Source: Sipunculus nudus
Taxonomy: Eukaryota > Annelida > Sipuncula > Golfingiida > Sipunculidae
Length of the DNA: 64,000 nucleotides
Reading direction: 5' to 3'
NCBI GenBank assembly: GCA_026874595.1
Contig: CM049310.1
Span: forward strand, 6,820,001-6,884,000
Shown here piece by piece: positions 34,455 through 47,600 of this stretch. Under the pieces are notes generated by a model that was given only the letters and a program-made list of their open reading frames with translations, was not told the origin of the DNA and ran no database searches. How positions within the stretch are numbered: position 1 is the first letter of the stretch; each line of letters starts with the position of its first letter. A program made the position numbers and the translations under genes.

Positions 34455-36413
34455 TACGGTGGCTGATTTAGGACACAGAAAAAAAAAATATTTATCTCGT
34501 GATCTCGAGATAACATCTCGAGATCTCGACATAGAATTTCGCAAAAAAAAAATTTTTAGGAAGCAAAAAAAAAATTTTTAGGAAGCAAAAAAAAAAATTT
34601 TAGGGAGCAAAAAAAAAAATTTTAGGAGGCATAAAATAAAATTTTATGAAGCAAAAAAAAAATTTTTTAGGAAGCAAAAAAAAAAATTTTAGGAAGCAAA
34701 AAAAAAAATTTAGGAAGCATAAAAAAAAAATTTTATGAAGCAAAAAAAAAATTTTTAGGAAGCAAAAAAAAAAATTTTAGGAAGCAAAAAAAAAAAAAAA
34801 ATTAGGAAGCAAAAAAAAAATTTAGGAAGAAACCCAAGCTGGGAATGGGTCTTATAACGTCACTTTGACGTATAAACATTTTATCTAAAGGCTACTTGTA
34901 TACAAGCCACTTGAGCAAGTGTTAACATACAGATAAAAACATGTAACCGAGTTATTGAAAGATCACTAGTTTATATTCGTAAGAGCATGTGAAGCAATGC
35001 AGTATTTGTCATTTACAGAAATCTGTAATCTCTGAATTGAAGCCAGATGTTTCTGCCGGACGTCTTTCTATTACGATCGGTGGCAATTTTTGCACCCCCC
35101 CCCCCCCCCCGACCCATGTTATAAATAAATGTGGATATAGACAAAGACACCGCCTTTACCCATGGCATTGGCTCATTTTCATGAAAGATTAATAGATTAT
35201 GTTTACCTAGATTATGTTTATGATTACTTTCACTTCTTTAATATGTATATGCAGAGTTTTTACAAAGATTCTATAAATAAGGCAGGTGAATAGCGACTTT
35301 AAGACCAAAGCAGAGCATTTTGCTGAAGAAAAATCATGATGAGAGATGATCGAAATTTTAAACCGTTTATTTATGAATATAAAACATTTATGAAGATAGG
35401 TTGATTAAATTAATCTGAGCTATAGTAAGAGCTATAGTAGATCAAGACTTGGGCTATAGGGGCTGAAGCAACGCTCCTCCCCGACCCCCCCCCCCCCCCC
35501 CCCCAGCGTACCTACCTGAAAACACAGTAATCAGTTTTAGCATATTTTAATTTATGATGGTCTAATACATGTTCCATAAAACGACACACCATTTCAATAA
35601 AACAAAAGCTGAAAGAAATTGTACAAAAAGCGTGTTTCTATAAGAAGCTCATATTTGTTTGGATTCTTAAAATAATAAGGTACCCACAATGCATGCATGC
35701 AGACCTAAACATTTCTATTTGAGTGATTTAACAGACATGGCTCCGAATCCGCCGTTCAGGTAGAATGTTTCAGATTCTTTAGGCTTTGACATCTTCCTTA
35801 CGGATATGAATATTAAATATTGAATTTATATTGAACTTTTCTTCAACTCGCCGTATCTCAGGGAATATACAAACTTGATTGATTTTAAATTAATTATATT
35901 GTATTACGGTTCAGTTAAACACAGTATACATGGTCTTTGTTTTATAATTGCAATAGTAAGCGCTCTTAACGTATAATGTCCCCTTTATGTCAATTCAGCT
36001 TTGAATGGTTCGTACAAGTGTGACATTTTTTATGGAGATCTCGAAAGATAATTTTTTTCTTGTTTCCTAACAATTTTTTTTTTGCTTTCTAAATTTTTTT
36101 TTTTTGCTTCCTTAACAATTTTTTTTGCTTCCTAAAATTTTTTTTTTTGCTTCCTAAAAATTTTTTTTTTTGCTTTCTAATTTTTTTTTTTTTGCTTCCT
36201 AAAAATTTTTTTTTGCTTCCTAAAATTTTTTTTTTTTGCTTCCTAAAAATTTTTTTTTGCTTCCTAAAATTTTTTTTTTTGCTTCCTAAAATTTTTTTTT
36301 TTGCTTCCTAAAATTTTTTTTTTTTGCGAAATTCTATGTCGAGATCTCGAGATGTTATCTCGAGATCACGAGATAAATATTTTTTTTTTCTGTGTCCTAA
36401 ATCAGCCACCGTA
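34455..36413. mobile_element. Foldback-like element with tandem-repeat arms
   Basis: The ends are inverted repeats of about 88 bp that appear identical, starting TACGGTGGCTGATTTAGG and including an internal hairpin (11-bp stem GATCTCGAGAT around AAC). Inward of these, both arms consist of about a dozen ~22-bp units of the type AGGAAGC followed by A-run and T-run, in mirrored orientation (34545-34830 and 36050-36330). The 6-bp sequence CAGTCG flanks both ends (34449-34454 and 36414-36419). The same site is uninterrupted in the left arm of the surrounding palindrome, which gives the pre-insertion state. The ~1.2-kb centre has no transposase. The architecture is that of foldback elements; the superfamily is unknown. 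Confidence 0.75.
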
Positions 36414-37234
36414 CAGTCGCGTCCATGCGCAGCAGCACCAATTTCGTTTCGTATAAACCGGCACGCCCAGCCCGACCACGCCAATCCCGACCACGCCCAG
36501 GAACCGCGCGCCCATCCCAACTGCGCTCATTACGACCGTAATCCGACCAACGACCACCTTTTTTGGTCACGACTTTCAGATGAGCCCCCGTATCAAGACC
36601 ACTAGCCCGTAGCTATCGCGGCCCGTTTAGCAGATGACACGCTCATCGCCCTGCTTAGAGTTTGATAAAAGCCCGTAACAAATTAGCCGTATGGCGACCA
36701 CTGGCCCGTGGTGACCGCGGCCCGTTGAGCAGGTGACACGCTCATTACCCTGCTTGGACTTAGGTAATAGCCTGTGTTTATTAGACGGGCAAGTGGGAAA
36801 GCCCGCTTTCATCTGCCAAGCCATAGTTAGGCTTGTATATAATGCACGCATCAATAGATATTGGACTCCGTGGTACGTTACATTGTTTGTTGAGTACGGC
36901 TTTAAGTTTAGCATTTAACATACTGATCAAAAAGGAGTTTTGAAAACTGACATCACCCGCATACATTCAGGTGAGTAAAGTAAAACTGTGACAAAATACA
37001 TTTCAATGAACAAGCAAGAACAATATAAATAACATAAAGAATTTGATGTGTTCATTCTGTTCTCACTACTTGTTCGACATCAGACCATCTATGTGAATAA
37101 TACTTTTGAATCATATTCATGTTTTTATTTACTTTTCTTTATGTTTTAAATTTTAAATTTAACAGGGAAAACAACTAAACATTTACTTGACATACTAATA
37201 TTATCGCCTGCGTTCATATAAACAGACTAATGGT

Positions 37235-37306
37235 GAAGCATCCCGCTCGCACGACCATCCCACTAACACGACCACTTTGCCTCGCCCCGCATGTGGTCGC
37301 GTTAGC

Positions 37307-37372
<66 letters not shown>
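37235..37372. repeat. Small inverted repeat plus (TA)n
   Basis: TCCCGCT...CACGACCA pairs imperfectly with TGTGGTCGCGTTAGCGGGA around 37240-37310, followed by a long TA tract. The GC-rich 'CACGACCAC' phrases resemble the outer ends of the giant palindrome. Confidence 0.5.
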
Positions 37373-37373
<1 letters not shown>

Positions 37374-38032
37374 TGTTTATATCTTTTTTTTTATACTTTC
37401 CCCAGCTCGAAGGTATCTACTAGTATATAACGTTCAGTTCTGGACAAGTGGACATAGAGGAGTAACTGTATGACCGTTGGTATTACGTTGACAACATTCT
37501 CTCTTGATAACGTTCTCTATAAATCATATTTTGGTAATGACTAGTAATGCAGCAAAACATTAAATAATTTTACTCGGTAAATTTTATTTTCCTCTAAGTT
37601 GAACCTAACCACCCTCTTTCTGATTATTATTTTTATCTTTATAACTCTACCTCTTTGATCTATCTTTCGTTTTGCATTGCCTGTATAGAAATATTATTTC
37701 ATGATTTAAAATACGGTGGTTACTTGCACAGGTATAATCATAACGTCAGTAGGTACTTGGAATGTTTCTACGAGGACATTATAATTCAGAAATAAAACAG
37801 TCTTGTTTAAATACATGGTATACCGTACCCAATCCTGTCTTCAACAGAACTGCTTTCACTGACCTGATTGTTCGTATATCTTCCAAATACAAATTTGATT
37901 TATTGCCATCGTCAAATCTAAAAGACAGTCCGAACTTTCGACAAGTAATGTTTACCTTCACCAAGGACACTAAATCTGTTCCAATCACCAGATTCCCATG
38001 ATTGGCTACAAATGCTGTAAAATATTTAATTT

Positions 38033-38086
<54 letters not shown>

Positions 38087-41000
38087 TATATAATATTGTT
38101 TATCCAATGACTGATATGCTATTTAGTCTATAGTCCGGTCTTCATAAGGGTGCACATTTTAATCTGGCAATATTTTCACTATTTGGGATATCAGTTCCAA
38201 AAAGTTACCTACAATGAAGGAATTAGACAAAAACCTATTGCATATGAATGAATTTAAAATCATAAGTGCAAAATATTTTGGTGACGCAATAAAAAATCCA
38301 TATATGAAAAAGGTCTAATTATAACATTTGAACGCCGTTTATGAAGGTGAAGGTCCCTGGTCACATGCTCCATAACATTTAAAGGTTTGGGCATGATTAG
38401 TTGTTTATTGTCTTAAATATTCTTAAATATGTAACTACAAAAGTGTCGTCCAGAAGAACCAGCTATTTGTAAAATATAAAAATACTGATTTTTGTCATTA
38501 GATTTTTCTTGTTGGGCCTTTAGTTTCTCATATCGTATTATCGATATTAATATATTATTAAATTTCAATGAGCAATATGGAACAGGCTATGATTACAATT
38601 TCTGTACGTTCATAAAATTTCGACTTGAAGTCTCCGATGGCCAAAGTCATAATGTATATATTAAGAGAAAGGGAACCCGGGGCATGCATCTTAGCGCATC
38701 TTTTGTTCCTTTGCATGTGAATTTTTTAGCTATAAATTATAGCAGTTGTGTTGATTAGTAGACAACTCATTTTTATTATCATTTAAGAGTAATATTGGAA
38801 GAGTCTTACTGTTTTTCTTAAACCTCTATGATACTGGAGATTAAGTTTGAAGTACAATCCTCTTATTATAATTACATTCCTAACACATTTATTGTTTGTG
38901 ATCTGATGTTGCATATGTTATGTACACAAAATGTGAAGCGCACATAAACATTCAGGGAAACTGCTTGCAGGCAGGTATAATATTAGTGACACCTGTATGG
39001 ACTTTCAGTTATGGACACTAGAAACGGTCCCGTCACTTACAGTAATTTTGGCACGACCTCGACAAAACGGACGAAAACCTAATAATCCGGAGACCTGTAA
39101 TTGGGATTTTGCAGTGTATATTACGTCCGATTGCTATATAGACGTCATAAAGAGATGCAGGTTTTGGTGTTTTGTGTACTTTATTCACTTACATATATAT
39201 TTTTTTTTTATCTTGCAGGAAAAATATAATGTAAATACAACACAAGGAAGTAGACCTTTAGATTTTCCTCACACATCGAGACAGACATAGTTGCCATAGA
39301 AAAGCTACGTACTCCCGCGGTGATTAGTATTTTGATATTTAAGTTACTGTTTCAGGTCAATTTCCCCGGATTTCAATCTTCCTTACCATCCAGAATAAAA
39401 AAACTTGCAGCTCAGATACCAATAACGTAGTGGCATTATCCGGGTTATACTTATTAACACTCATTCGTTCATTTGGGAAGCAGAAATAGTCACATGCGCA
39501 AGAAACTATTTTTACTAACTTGTTATACATAATTTGTTGACAAGGATGGCCATGATGGTTAAGCCCTCTTAGATTAAAAAACTGATTTCACAGAGGTCTG
39601 TAAATATGGGCAATCTAGTTACGTATAAAGTTCCCTAGACATGACATTACTATGTTTATAGTATACAGTAATTATAAATAAATGCAATCGGTTCATGGTT
39701 TTACAGGATAGAAGATCAATTTGCCAGTTATCAGAATAAGCCTATAATTATACGGAATTATAGCTTATAATATACCTAAATATAGTGAAACTGTGGCGCA
39801 TGCCACTAGCACGGGACTGAAGTTGGACAGATCTTTGATATTCGATATTCTCATGGGAATATGAAATATTTCACATTTAATTGACATTCGATATTCGCGA
39901 AGTTAGGGGAAACTGCACTACATCACTAATATAATCTATACACATATCTATTAACATAATACTGTATGAAACCAACTGGAAGTGTTTTTCGACTATGCTA
40001 AAGTTAATTGACCATGTGAAAGTAAAATATTCGTCTTGACGTGTAATGGTACACTTCCTCTAAGGTAAACGTTCTTGATAAATTTACTATCTATACGGAA
40101 ACAGATATATAAACATAACTTTTTGTAACTGTCATAATACAGTCCTGGCTCTCCATCCATACCCCTGATTCTCCCGCTGTTGGGTGTTCCCGCTGGTCTG
40201 TTTTACCTGTCTCTAAGATTTTTAACAAGACCTATTACTCTGTAAAACAGAACTGAAACAGAACTAAAATTCCCTTGTTGCGTTTCCCAGATGAGCTGAA
40301 AATGGTGACGTCACGTTTTTGTAATCTGCAAATTTATAAAGAAGTAATAAAGATACCATAACCAAAGTTCGCATTGTAACTCTACGTTAAAAAAGACGTC
40401 TTTTCCTGGGAAAATAAAGGTCTGAATCCAGCAGATTAAGAGGACATGCGTACCAACCAGAAAACAGTGGAAGTGACTTATCCTAACAGAGTGCTGATCC
40501 TAATTTGAGACTGATAATGGTAAATAAAGTGAAATATCCTTGTTAACTGACAATCACTGTATAAACGTGATATCTTAAAAAGTTAATGAGAAGCGACCCT
40601 CTGAAATTTGACCTTTTGACCTCTACCATGACCTTTACCTTTGGCCCCACTGCCCCTATGATTTGTATGATACACTGTGATTGTAGTAATAATTATAGTT
40701 CTGTAAAACGGGACTGAAATTTGATTGTTCCTTCTCGAGTGTTTACAATGAGTTGAAACTTTTGACAAAACGTTTTCGTAAAATGCATATGGATGAAAAA
40801 AATATGAAAGATGTCTCTTTCAAACTTACAACTGCGCTCCGAGTCCCACATTGAAAATGGCACGTTTGTCAAAGAGTAAGCTTGATCAGTCCAATTGTTT
40901 ATGTTGAAACGAGTCTTAAGTTATAAGTACTGAATCACCCGTCTGATAACATTCCGCATGTGTGTATTAAAAGATTTTACCATAGATATATTCCGAACCA

Positions 41001-41807
41001 GGTTTAATAAAGATATTTCTATCCCTCTATCTAAACCTCTTATCAATAAGAAGAAAATCATACTTTCATAGTTTTTGACATTGAAAAATAAGTCAAGATC
41101 ACTGAAATTTGGTCAAAATAATTGGATAATACAAAGAATAAATAAAATTAGATACAAAGATGCATAATAGTAATGATGATAATAAGAAGAAGATTTGAAA
41201 AAAAAAAACCTCTCGCATTGGATAGAAATTCATCTGACTTTGAATGTAATATTGAGTAAAAATTTTCCAGACACTAAATATCTGCTGAGATCATAATAGT
41301 ATGAAGGTAATTTAAAATTTCATCCTGTTTACATCAAATGTCATTATTGTTCACTTTCATCTGCAGGTAAATCCATAAATCCTGGCTACGCCACTGAAAT
41401 TTATATTAGAAATTTTGGAACGCAAATTTATAGTACTTGAAGAAATAGAATAATCCTAAGGCTGCACTGGATCCATGGAACGACGTGTGTCCCTAATGAC
41501 TAAACCTGGAATACTGCCAACAGGTTGCACAGGTGAATGCTCTTACGTGTTTTCGGATATGAGAATGACGTGGTGTGATGTACACGAATGAACCTAAAGA
41601 CCCAGTCAAAAGAAAAAAGTGCGCTGGATTCACCTGGGCGTTACTAAGTGTAACCCGAATGTGTAGACCCGAATGTTTACAGAAGATGCTACACATTCGG
41701 TCATGAACCATTCCAGTCCACAGGAGTGCATTCTGCGAATTAAGTCATTAAATGTCAGAGAAATATATCGTTAGCATATGTTCTCAAGTATAACCTAATA
41801 CTATGAA
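37373..41807. other. Non-coding, no gene recognised; (AT)n at 38035-38080
   Basis: Short open frames at 37762-38001, 38492-38758 and 38997-39290 lack family signatures and lie in different frames without convincing splice sites joining them. Otherwise AT-rich sequence leading to the promoter block of gene B. Confidence 0.4.
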
Positions 41808-41990
41808 TGCATAAAGATTGTTCTAAATGAACCTTTTTGAGGCTAAATGAGATGTTGTTTTGAGGATCTGTGGATGACTGATCACGGATGTGTGCATGAA
41901 TAACAGTTATTGAGAACTGATTACGGATATGGCTTGTGAGAATTGTATGTTTACTGATGTCGGAAAATTTTCTATTACACTAAGCGACAC
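41808..41990 (+). promoter_or_regulatory. Conserved promoter/5' UTR block of gene B
   Basis: Aligns with the region upstream of gene A exon 1 in opposite orientation: CTAAATGAACCTT, 'TGCATGAATAACAGTT', 'ATGGCTTGT'. It is non-coding in both copies and sits at the same distance from the signal-peptide exon. Confidence 0.55.
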
Positions 41991-42105
41991 ATGATGAGAT
42001 TTTGCGCCATTCTCGCCTCGGCCTTCATCATGATCAGCCGTGTTGTCCTCGCGCTGACTGCAGCCGGGATCTTCTTGATCAAGACGTCATCCGCTCAGCC
42101 ATACG
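41991..42105 (+). CDS. Gene B exon 1: signal peptide
   Basis: Encodes an optional [13 protein letters not shown] extension, then the conserved [18 protein letters not shown] and TSSAQPY. Donor CCATACG|GTAAATATG. The CDS may begin at 42030. Confidence 0.75.
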
Positions 42106-42140
42106 GTAAATATGTCTATCTTCTCTGTGTTCTCTAACTG

Positions 42141-42192
<52 letters not shown>

Positions 42193-43810
42193 CATCACTC
42201 TCTTGTATATATATTAATAGTATTAGACCAACCCTAAAACTAAGTCCGATATACATACAGTGCCAGCACAGACGCTCAAGTCCCTATTTGTACAGATATT
42301 GGCTGGCTAGAGAATTTTCAGTACTGTTAGTTAATTATTTATTTGTAAAGACACGAGGCTGGCATCTTCGTTTGCTGCTGATTTGCAACCATTTAGAGAA
42401 GTACGAATGTTTTGTACTCCTGTGATTATGCTGGCATAATTATGCTGGGAACCAGTCCATATATCTTGTTTATGATCAATCAGAAGTTGACAAAATATCT
42501 GTGCGTTCTTATTGATGCAATATATTTGAATACGAAGATTCCAGCCTTGTACCTGTCTTTAACAAATTACTGGTAACATTATTCAGTATTTCGAGCTCAG
42601 TAAATTATAGGGGAATGTTTATAAAGTAGACTGAAAACTGCGAAAGCCAACATTTATGCCAATAGGGATTCAAGCGCCTGTGGTGAGAGTTTCTACAATA
42701 TAAGTACGGTTCATTCAACGGATCCGTTGCAACTGCCTGTTTACTCAATACACAGGATTATACTCTTTTGACACAAATAAATATATGTTTCACGGTTTCG
42801 ATTACGACTAAAATTAAACTTTGATCTTCATTAAAAGTTACTTACCGTTCACCAATGGCATATCAAAAGGTTAAGCAGGGACAGGGAAGAACATCGTGTC
42901 ATGAGCCTCGCTGACATGAGGGACTGAGAGCCAGAATTTGTTACCTTTATTAACAGGTCCTCCTTTAATGAGTGACGCGCTTTCATTGCGCAGTGTGTAG
43001 TTTGAGGCTTAAATTGTAGACTCTCGCTGTATGGATATCGGACTCAATATATGACAGGGCCTAATAATATTTAGTCCAAAGTTAGTATTGACTAAAAAAA
43101 TCATAAACTGTTAATTTTCAGGAAAAAATATCGTGAACTACCAGATTATTGTTATATCCAACTTTTAACGAGTAAAAATGAAAACCTCTTCTTCGGGTGT
43201 TATGATCTAATTTACATTATTAATAAACACTCCAGTAATATTTGTCCTTTAGTTAGTTCTTTGTAAAAATCACATTTAAATTTAAACAATATACATTCTG
43301 AAAATCGACGGTCTTGTATAAACTGTTCTTTGAAAATAGGTTTGATGTAAGTTTTCCTATGTAGCTGACCAATGGACAGCTGAAGAATGTGTTGGCCCTC
43401 TTATGATATGCATTAAGTTCTGTATACGATCGACTGGTTGGCCAGTCATTTTATTTTTTGTGTCTCAGAATACGAAATCAGTTTTCATCATTTCAAATCA
43501 ATTTCATTTTATTCAGCTGAAAACTCAACAGAAATAAACAATAAACATATTAAGAAGCATAATTTAACAAACTTTTAACGACAGATGTTTAAAAGTAGTG
43601 ACAGGCCATTTTTAATTAAGAATCATTCGACAAATCTTCCACATTTAATAATGTAAAAAATGAAGAAAGACCGAGAGCTGTAGAGATGATTTGTGTATAG
43701 AAGGAAAGTGCAAGTATTATTGGGTGCAATTTGAGATGCTGCTTTCGTGAAAACACACTCTATACCAAACTTAATGACACACACACAAACCCTCACACAC
43801 ATGTATATGT

Positions 43811-43848
<38 letters not shown>

Positions 43849-43897
43849 CACATGTGTGTGAATTATCCTTTCCTTTAGAAGACCGATATATATATAT

Positions 43898-43942
<45 letters not shown>

Positions 43943-44389
43943 TACTTAAAAAATAATAAACGACTGAACCTTTTGGCTACCAATATTAATTGCGAAACAT
44001 AATGCAAGCTGCATTTGTGAATCAGTGCGATGCAAGGCAATAAACATAAAAAATAACACAAATCAATTACATAATTATCAGAACATAAACATATATCATA
44101 TCTGATAACCGGCACAAAATACCAAGTTCCGGGATATGAGGGTAGGCCGAACTACCCCATATTAAATTTACTCCCAGAGCTTATTTTTAGACTGTAAATA
44201 ATACAGGCGCTGGCCAGAAACCAACTGACCCGCGGTTATTGAAATACTCATGTCTAAAATTAACGTGTTACGCAAGCTCAAGTGAACAACCAAGCGTTAA
44301 ATTCCTAGAGGGTCGCGTGTACCTGTGCAGCCTTTATTTCTGATATTTTTTTTTGCAATAAATGTGACATGTTCCTACTTTTTTATTTT

Positions 44390-44438
<49 letters not shown>

Positions 44439-44549
44439 ACATATATTTTAGGACTTAAACACACTTACTTGTGTCCTGAATTATATATGTATTACTCCTT
44501 GTATTAGTTGAGCACTTTAAAACCCCATGGTTTTTCAACAATCTGGATC

Positions 44550-44613
<64 letters not shown>

Positions 44614-47600
44614 ATCTTAAATATATTTAATTTTCATCATTGAAAGTTTTCAGTGAACTGCTTTTCGAGCTAAAACAAGCTGTTATCAGTTAGCTGGCTT
44701 TATTCACGTCTTACGGCAAATGATACGGCCTTTGTTTATTATCTGGTAAAACTCCCGCTTTTTTGGAAACGCGCGCTTTTGTTGTCAATATATCAATTCA
44801 AATGAGCAAGCTTGTTGTAAGACCCTGGACATTAGGAAAACGGCTTGCGGAGATAATGGTGAACAGAAGGATAGCCCATTCTGGGTTTAAAAAATTAGAC
44901 TGTAAAGAGTTTCAGATACCTATGCAAGTATTATTTTCTACCCAAACTTGTTAAAATATCCCTGAAAGGAAAATGATGTATCATTAACACCCATTTTTCA
45001 CTCGAAAATTTAGGTCACGCAAATTTATTTTGCACCTCGATAAAAAATGAATGCTTTTCCAATACCGAGGTTGCCTAGCATTTCAGTCTTGATCGAGACT
45101 TGTGTTCCTAGTGCCTGTCGTCACGGCCGTGGATTAATGTTGTTGCGTGTTTTATACTTTCACACAAACAATAAGACTCAGATTCAGTTGACACGAACAT
45201 CTGTATTCATCAAATTACATTTCTGAACTAAGCGGGCGGCTGGGGCCGCTTGCAAGAGTGATGCTGTCGCTTACGGTAATTACTAGGCTCGCTTATGTAA
45301 ACAAAACCAAGTGTTATTAATGTTAATTTTAATATACGTAACATCTCCCTTTCTAAAAGAACAAAAAAAAATAAAAGCTTTGGGTTATTTGAACTGAATG
45401 AAGACCACATATGATCTTGGTGTTTTGGTAATGCTTCTCATAGCACGACTTGGTATGAGGTTCTGTTAATAGCAATTAGTATGTTTATGATGTACAGTTT
45501 GGGTTGTACATGAAAGAATTATTTTTAATTACTAATAAAGGATTTTGAGTTCTTACTATGCAAAGTCTTTCTGTGATGAAAATTTACTTATGAATTAAAC
45601 AGTCTTTGTAAGCACTTTATCTTCACTTTGCCCCAAGGTCAACACGGAGTCGTACAGGCAGTTTTATTGTTCGCCCCCTGGAGGTTTTCTTGGTCACTGT
45701 CTCGATCTCTGTTTCCTGGGCATCTCTGCTAGCCTGGGATATCTCCTCCTCAGGCTTGTTAGAGCAACTTTCCGTACCTTTGTTGTCGGCTATATCCTCT
45801 GTTCTTTTGTTAGTGGATTTTGTCTGTGTGTCCCCATTTTCATCCGCGTCTATTGGTGCACCATTATCATCGTATGCCTCGTGTTCAGGTATGGCTCTAA
45901 GATGTTGTCTTGTTCTCCTTAATATTCTCCCATCGTTTCGCGTGATCTCATAGCTTTTGCCTTTCAGATGTCGATTGACCTTTCCTGGGGACCATTCAAT
46001 CTGACCATGTCCTGGTTGTATCATCACACCATCTCCTGGTGATAGTGATTTCAGATTGCGTTTATGTGTGTGTCTGTCTGCTGCTTTGGCCCTTTTAGCT
46101 TCCAGGATGTGTTTCTCATTTGAGTGATGTTGAGGTTTCAAAGCGTCATCTGTTGTTGGGACTAATGTTCGGGTCCTTCTTCCCATAAGTCTTTGTGATG
46201 GGCTGGATTGTGTCCCCTCAGCTGGGGTATTCCGTATGTTAAGCAAACCAATATAAGGATCCTCCCTCGTTTTGAGACATTTTCGCCACATTCTTTTTAC
46301 TGTTTTAACGGCTGCCTCTGCTGCCCCATTGGCTTGGCTGTGACCTGGACTGGATGTTTCATGGAGGAAGTCCCATTCTGCAGCGAACTTTGCAAACTCT
46401 CGCGACGAAAATTGGGGCCCATTGTCGCTCATCACTTTAACGGGTACCCCATGTCTGGCGAAGTGTGGTTTCAGTTTTGTTATGACTTCTTCAGTGGTGG
46501 ATCGTTCTAAAGGGTCCACCTCTATGAATGTGCTGTAAATGTCTACTGTTACCAAGTAATCTTGGTTAGCTAGTGTAAAAATGTCTGTGGCTATGTGTTT
46601 AAAGGGTAACTCGGGTATCTCATTCATGATAAGCGGCTCTGTCTGTTGTCGGTCCTTGTACAGCGCACATGTTTTACACCCTTCTACGTACTGTCTTATG
46701 TCAGCTGACATACCTGGCCAAAATATTAGTTGTCTGGCTCTGCGCAAGCATGAATTTATGCCTTGGTGTCCCGCATGTACTTTCTTTTTCATGTCTCTTC
46801 TCATGCCAGCTGGTATAACAACTCTCTCTCCTCTGAGTATGAGTCCATCTTGTACGGTCAGTTCATCTCGATAATCGAAGAACGGCGTGACAGTGGAGCT
46901 TAGGGCGGTCTTGTTGTCAGGCCACCCTTTCATTATGATTTCCTTCAATGCTTGCATATCATCGTCAGCTGCTGTTGCTACTCTGAGCTCATGACGGCGA
47001 TTCTTGTTGAGTGGGGTGTAATACACTTGACGAATGGACTCTTCATTGGATTTGTCCACAGGTGATCGTGAAAGCGTGTCGGCCACTGGGATGGCCTTCC
47101 CCTGTTTGTATTCTAGCTCAAAATTGTATTCTTGACACTTCAAGAGAAGGTTTTGTAGTCGTCGTGGTGCCTTGGCGAGGGGCTTTTTCCTTATGGACAC
47201 AAGGGGCTTGTGATCAGTAATGACTGTGACATGTCGCCCGTACGTGTAGTGGTGGAACTTGGTGAGGCCATATGTCACCGCCAGCATTTCCTTTTCTATT
47301 TGGGCATATCGCCGCTCTGTTTCGGTAAGTGTCCTACTGGCGAACGCGATTGGTCTCCCCTCTTGAAATATAGCTGAGCCAAGGCCGTATTCACTTGCGT
47401 CATTTTCGATCACTAGCGGCTTTGTAGGATCGTAGAAAGCTAGCACTGGTGTCTCAGTGATGAGTTTCTTGACCTTGTCGTAGGTCTCTTGTTGTGAATT
47501 AGCCCACTGGAACGGCACATCTTTTTTCAGGAGGTCTAAGAGAGGCTTGAGGATCTGGCTGAGATTAGGTAAGAATTTTGCCATATAGTTCACGCAACCA

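Larger units (their letters stand above)
31340..36560. repeat. Giant imperfect palindrome (arms over 1 kb)
   Basis: 31340-32420 is the inverted complement of 33500-36560, once the foldback insertion at 34455-36413 is removed from the right arm. Matching blocks include 'GTAATGAGCGC..', 'TTGTTGCTGGACATTTA', 'TTACATCAACAAATGTTG', 'TTTGCTGGGGAAGTG' and a (CT)n/(GA)n pair. The apparent spacer is about 32420-33500 and contains a partial third copy of the arm sequence and a ~190-bp tandem duplication (33155-33470). No transposase is seen. It could be the long-TIR remnant of a DNA element or a local inverted duplication. Confidence 0.75.

Noticed and set aside
34285-36605. ORFs spanning the foldback ends
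   Set aside because: They share the same peptide because both lie in the inverted terminal repeat, and they run out into A-run repeats.
42944-42977. Possible mini-exon GPPLM in intron 1 of gene B
   Set aside because: Acceptor and donor dinucleotides and phase fit, but 18 bp is too short to trust and gene A has no equivalent.
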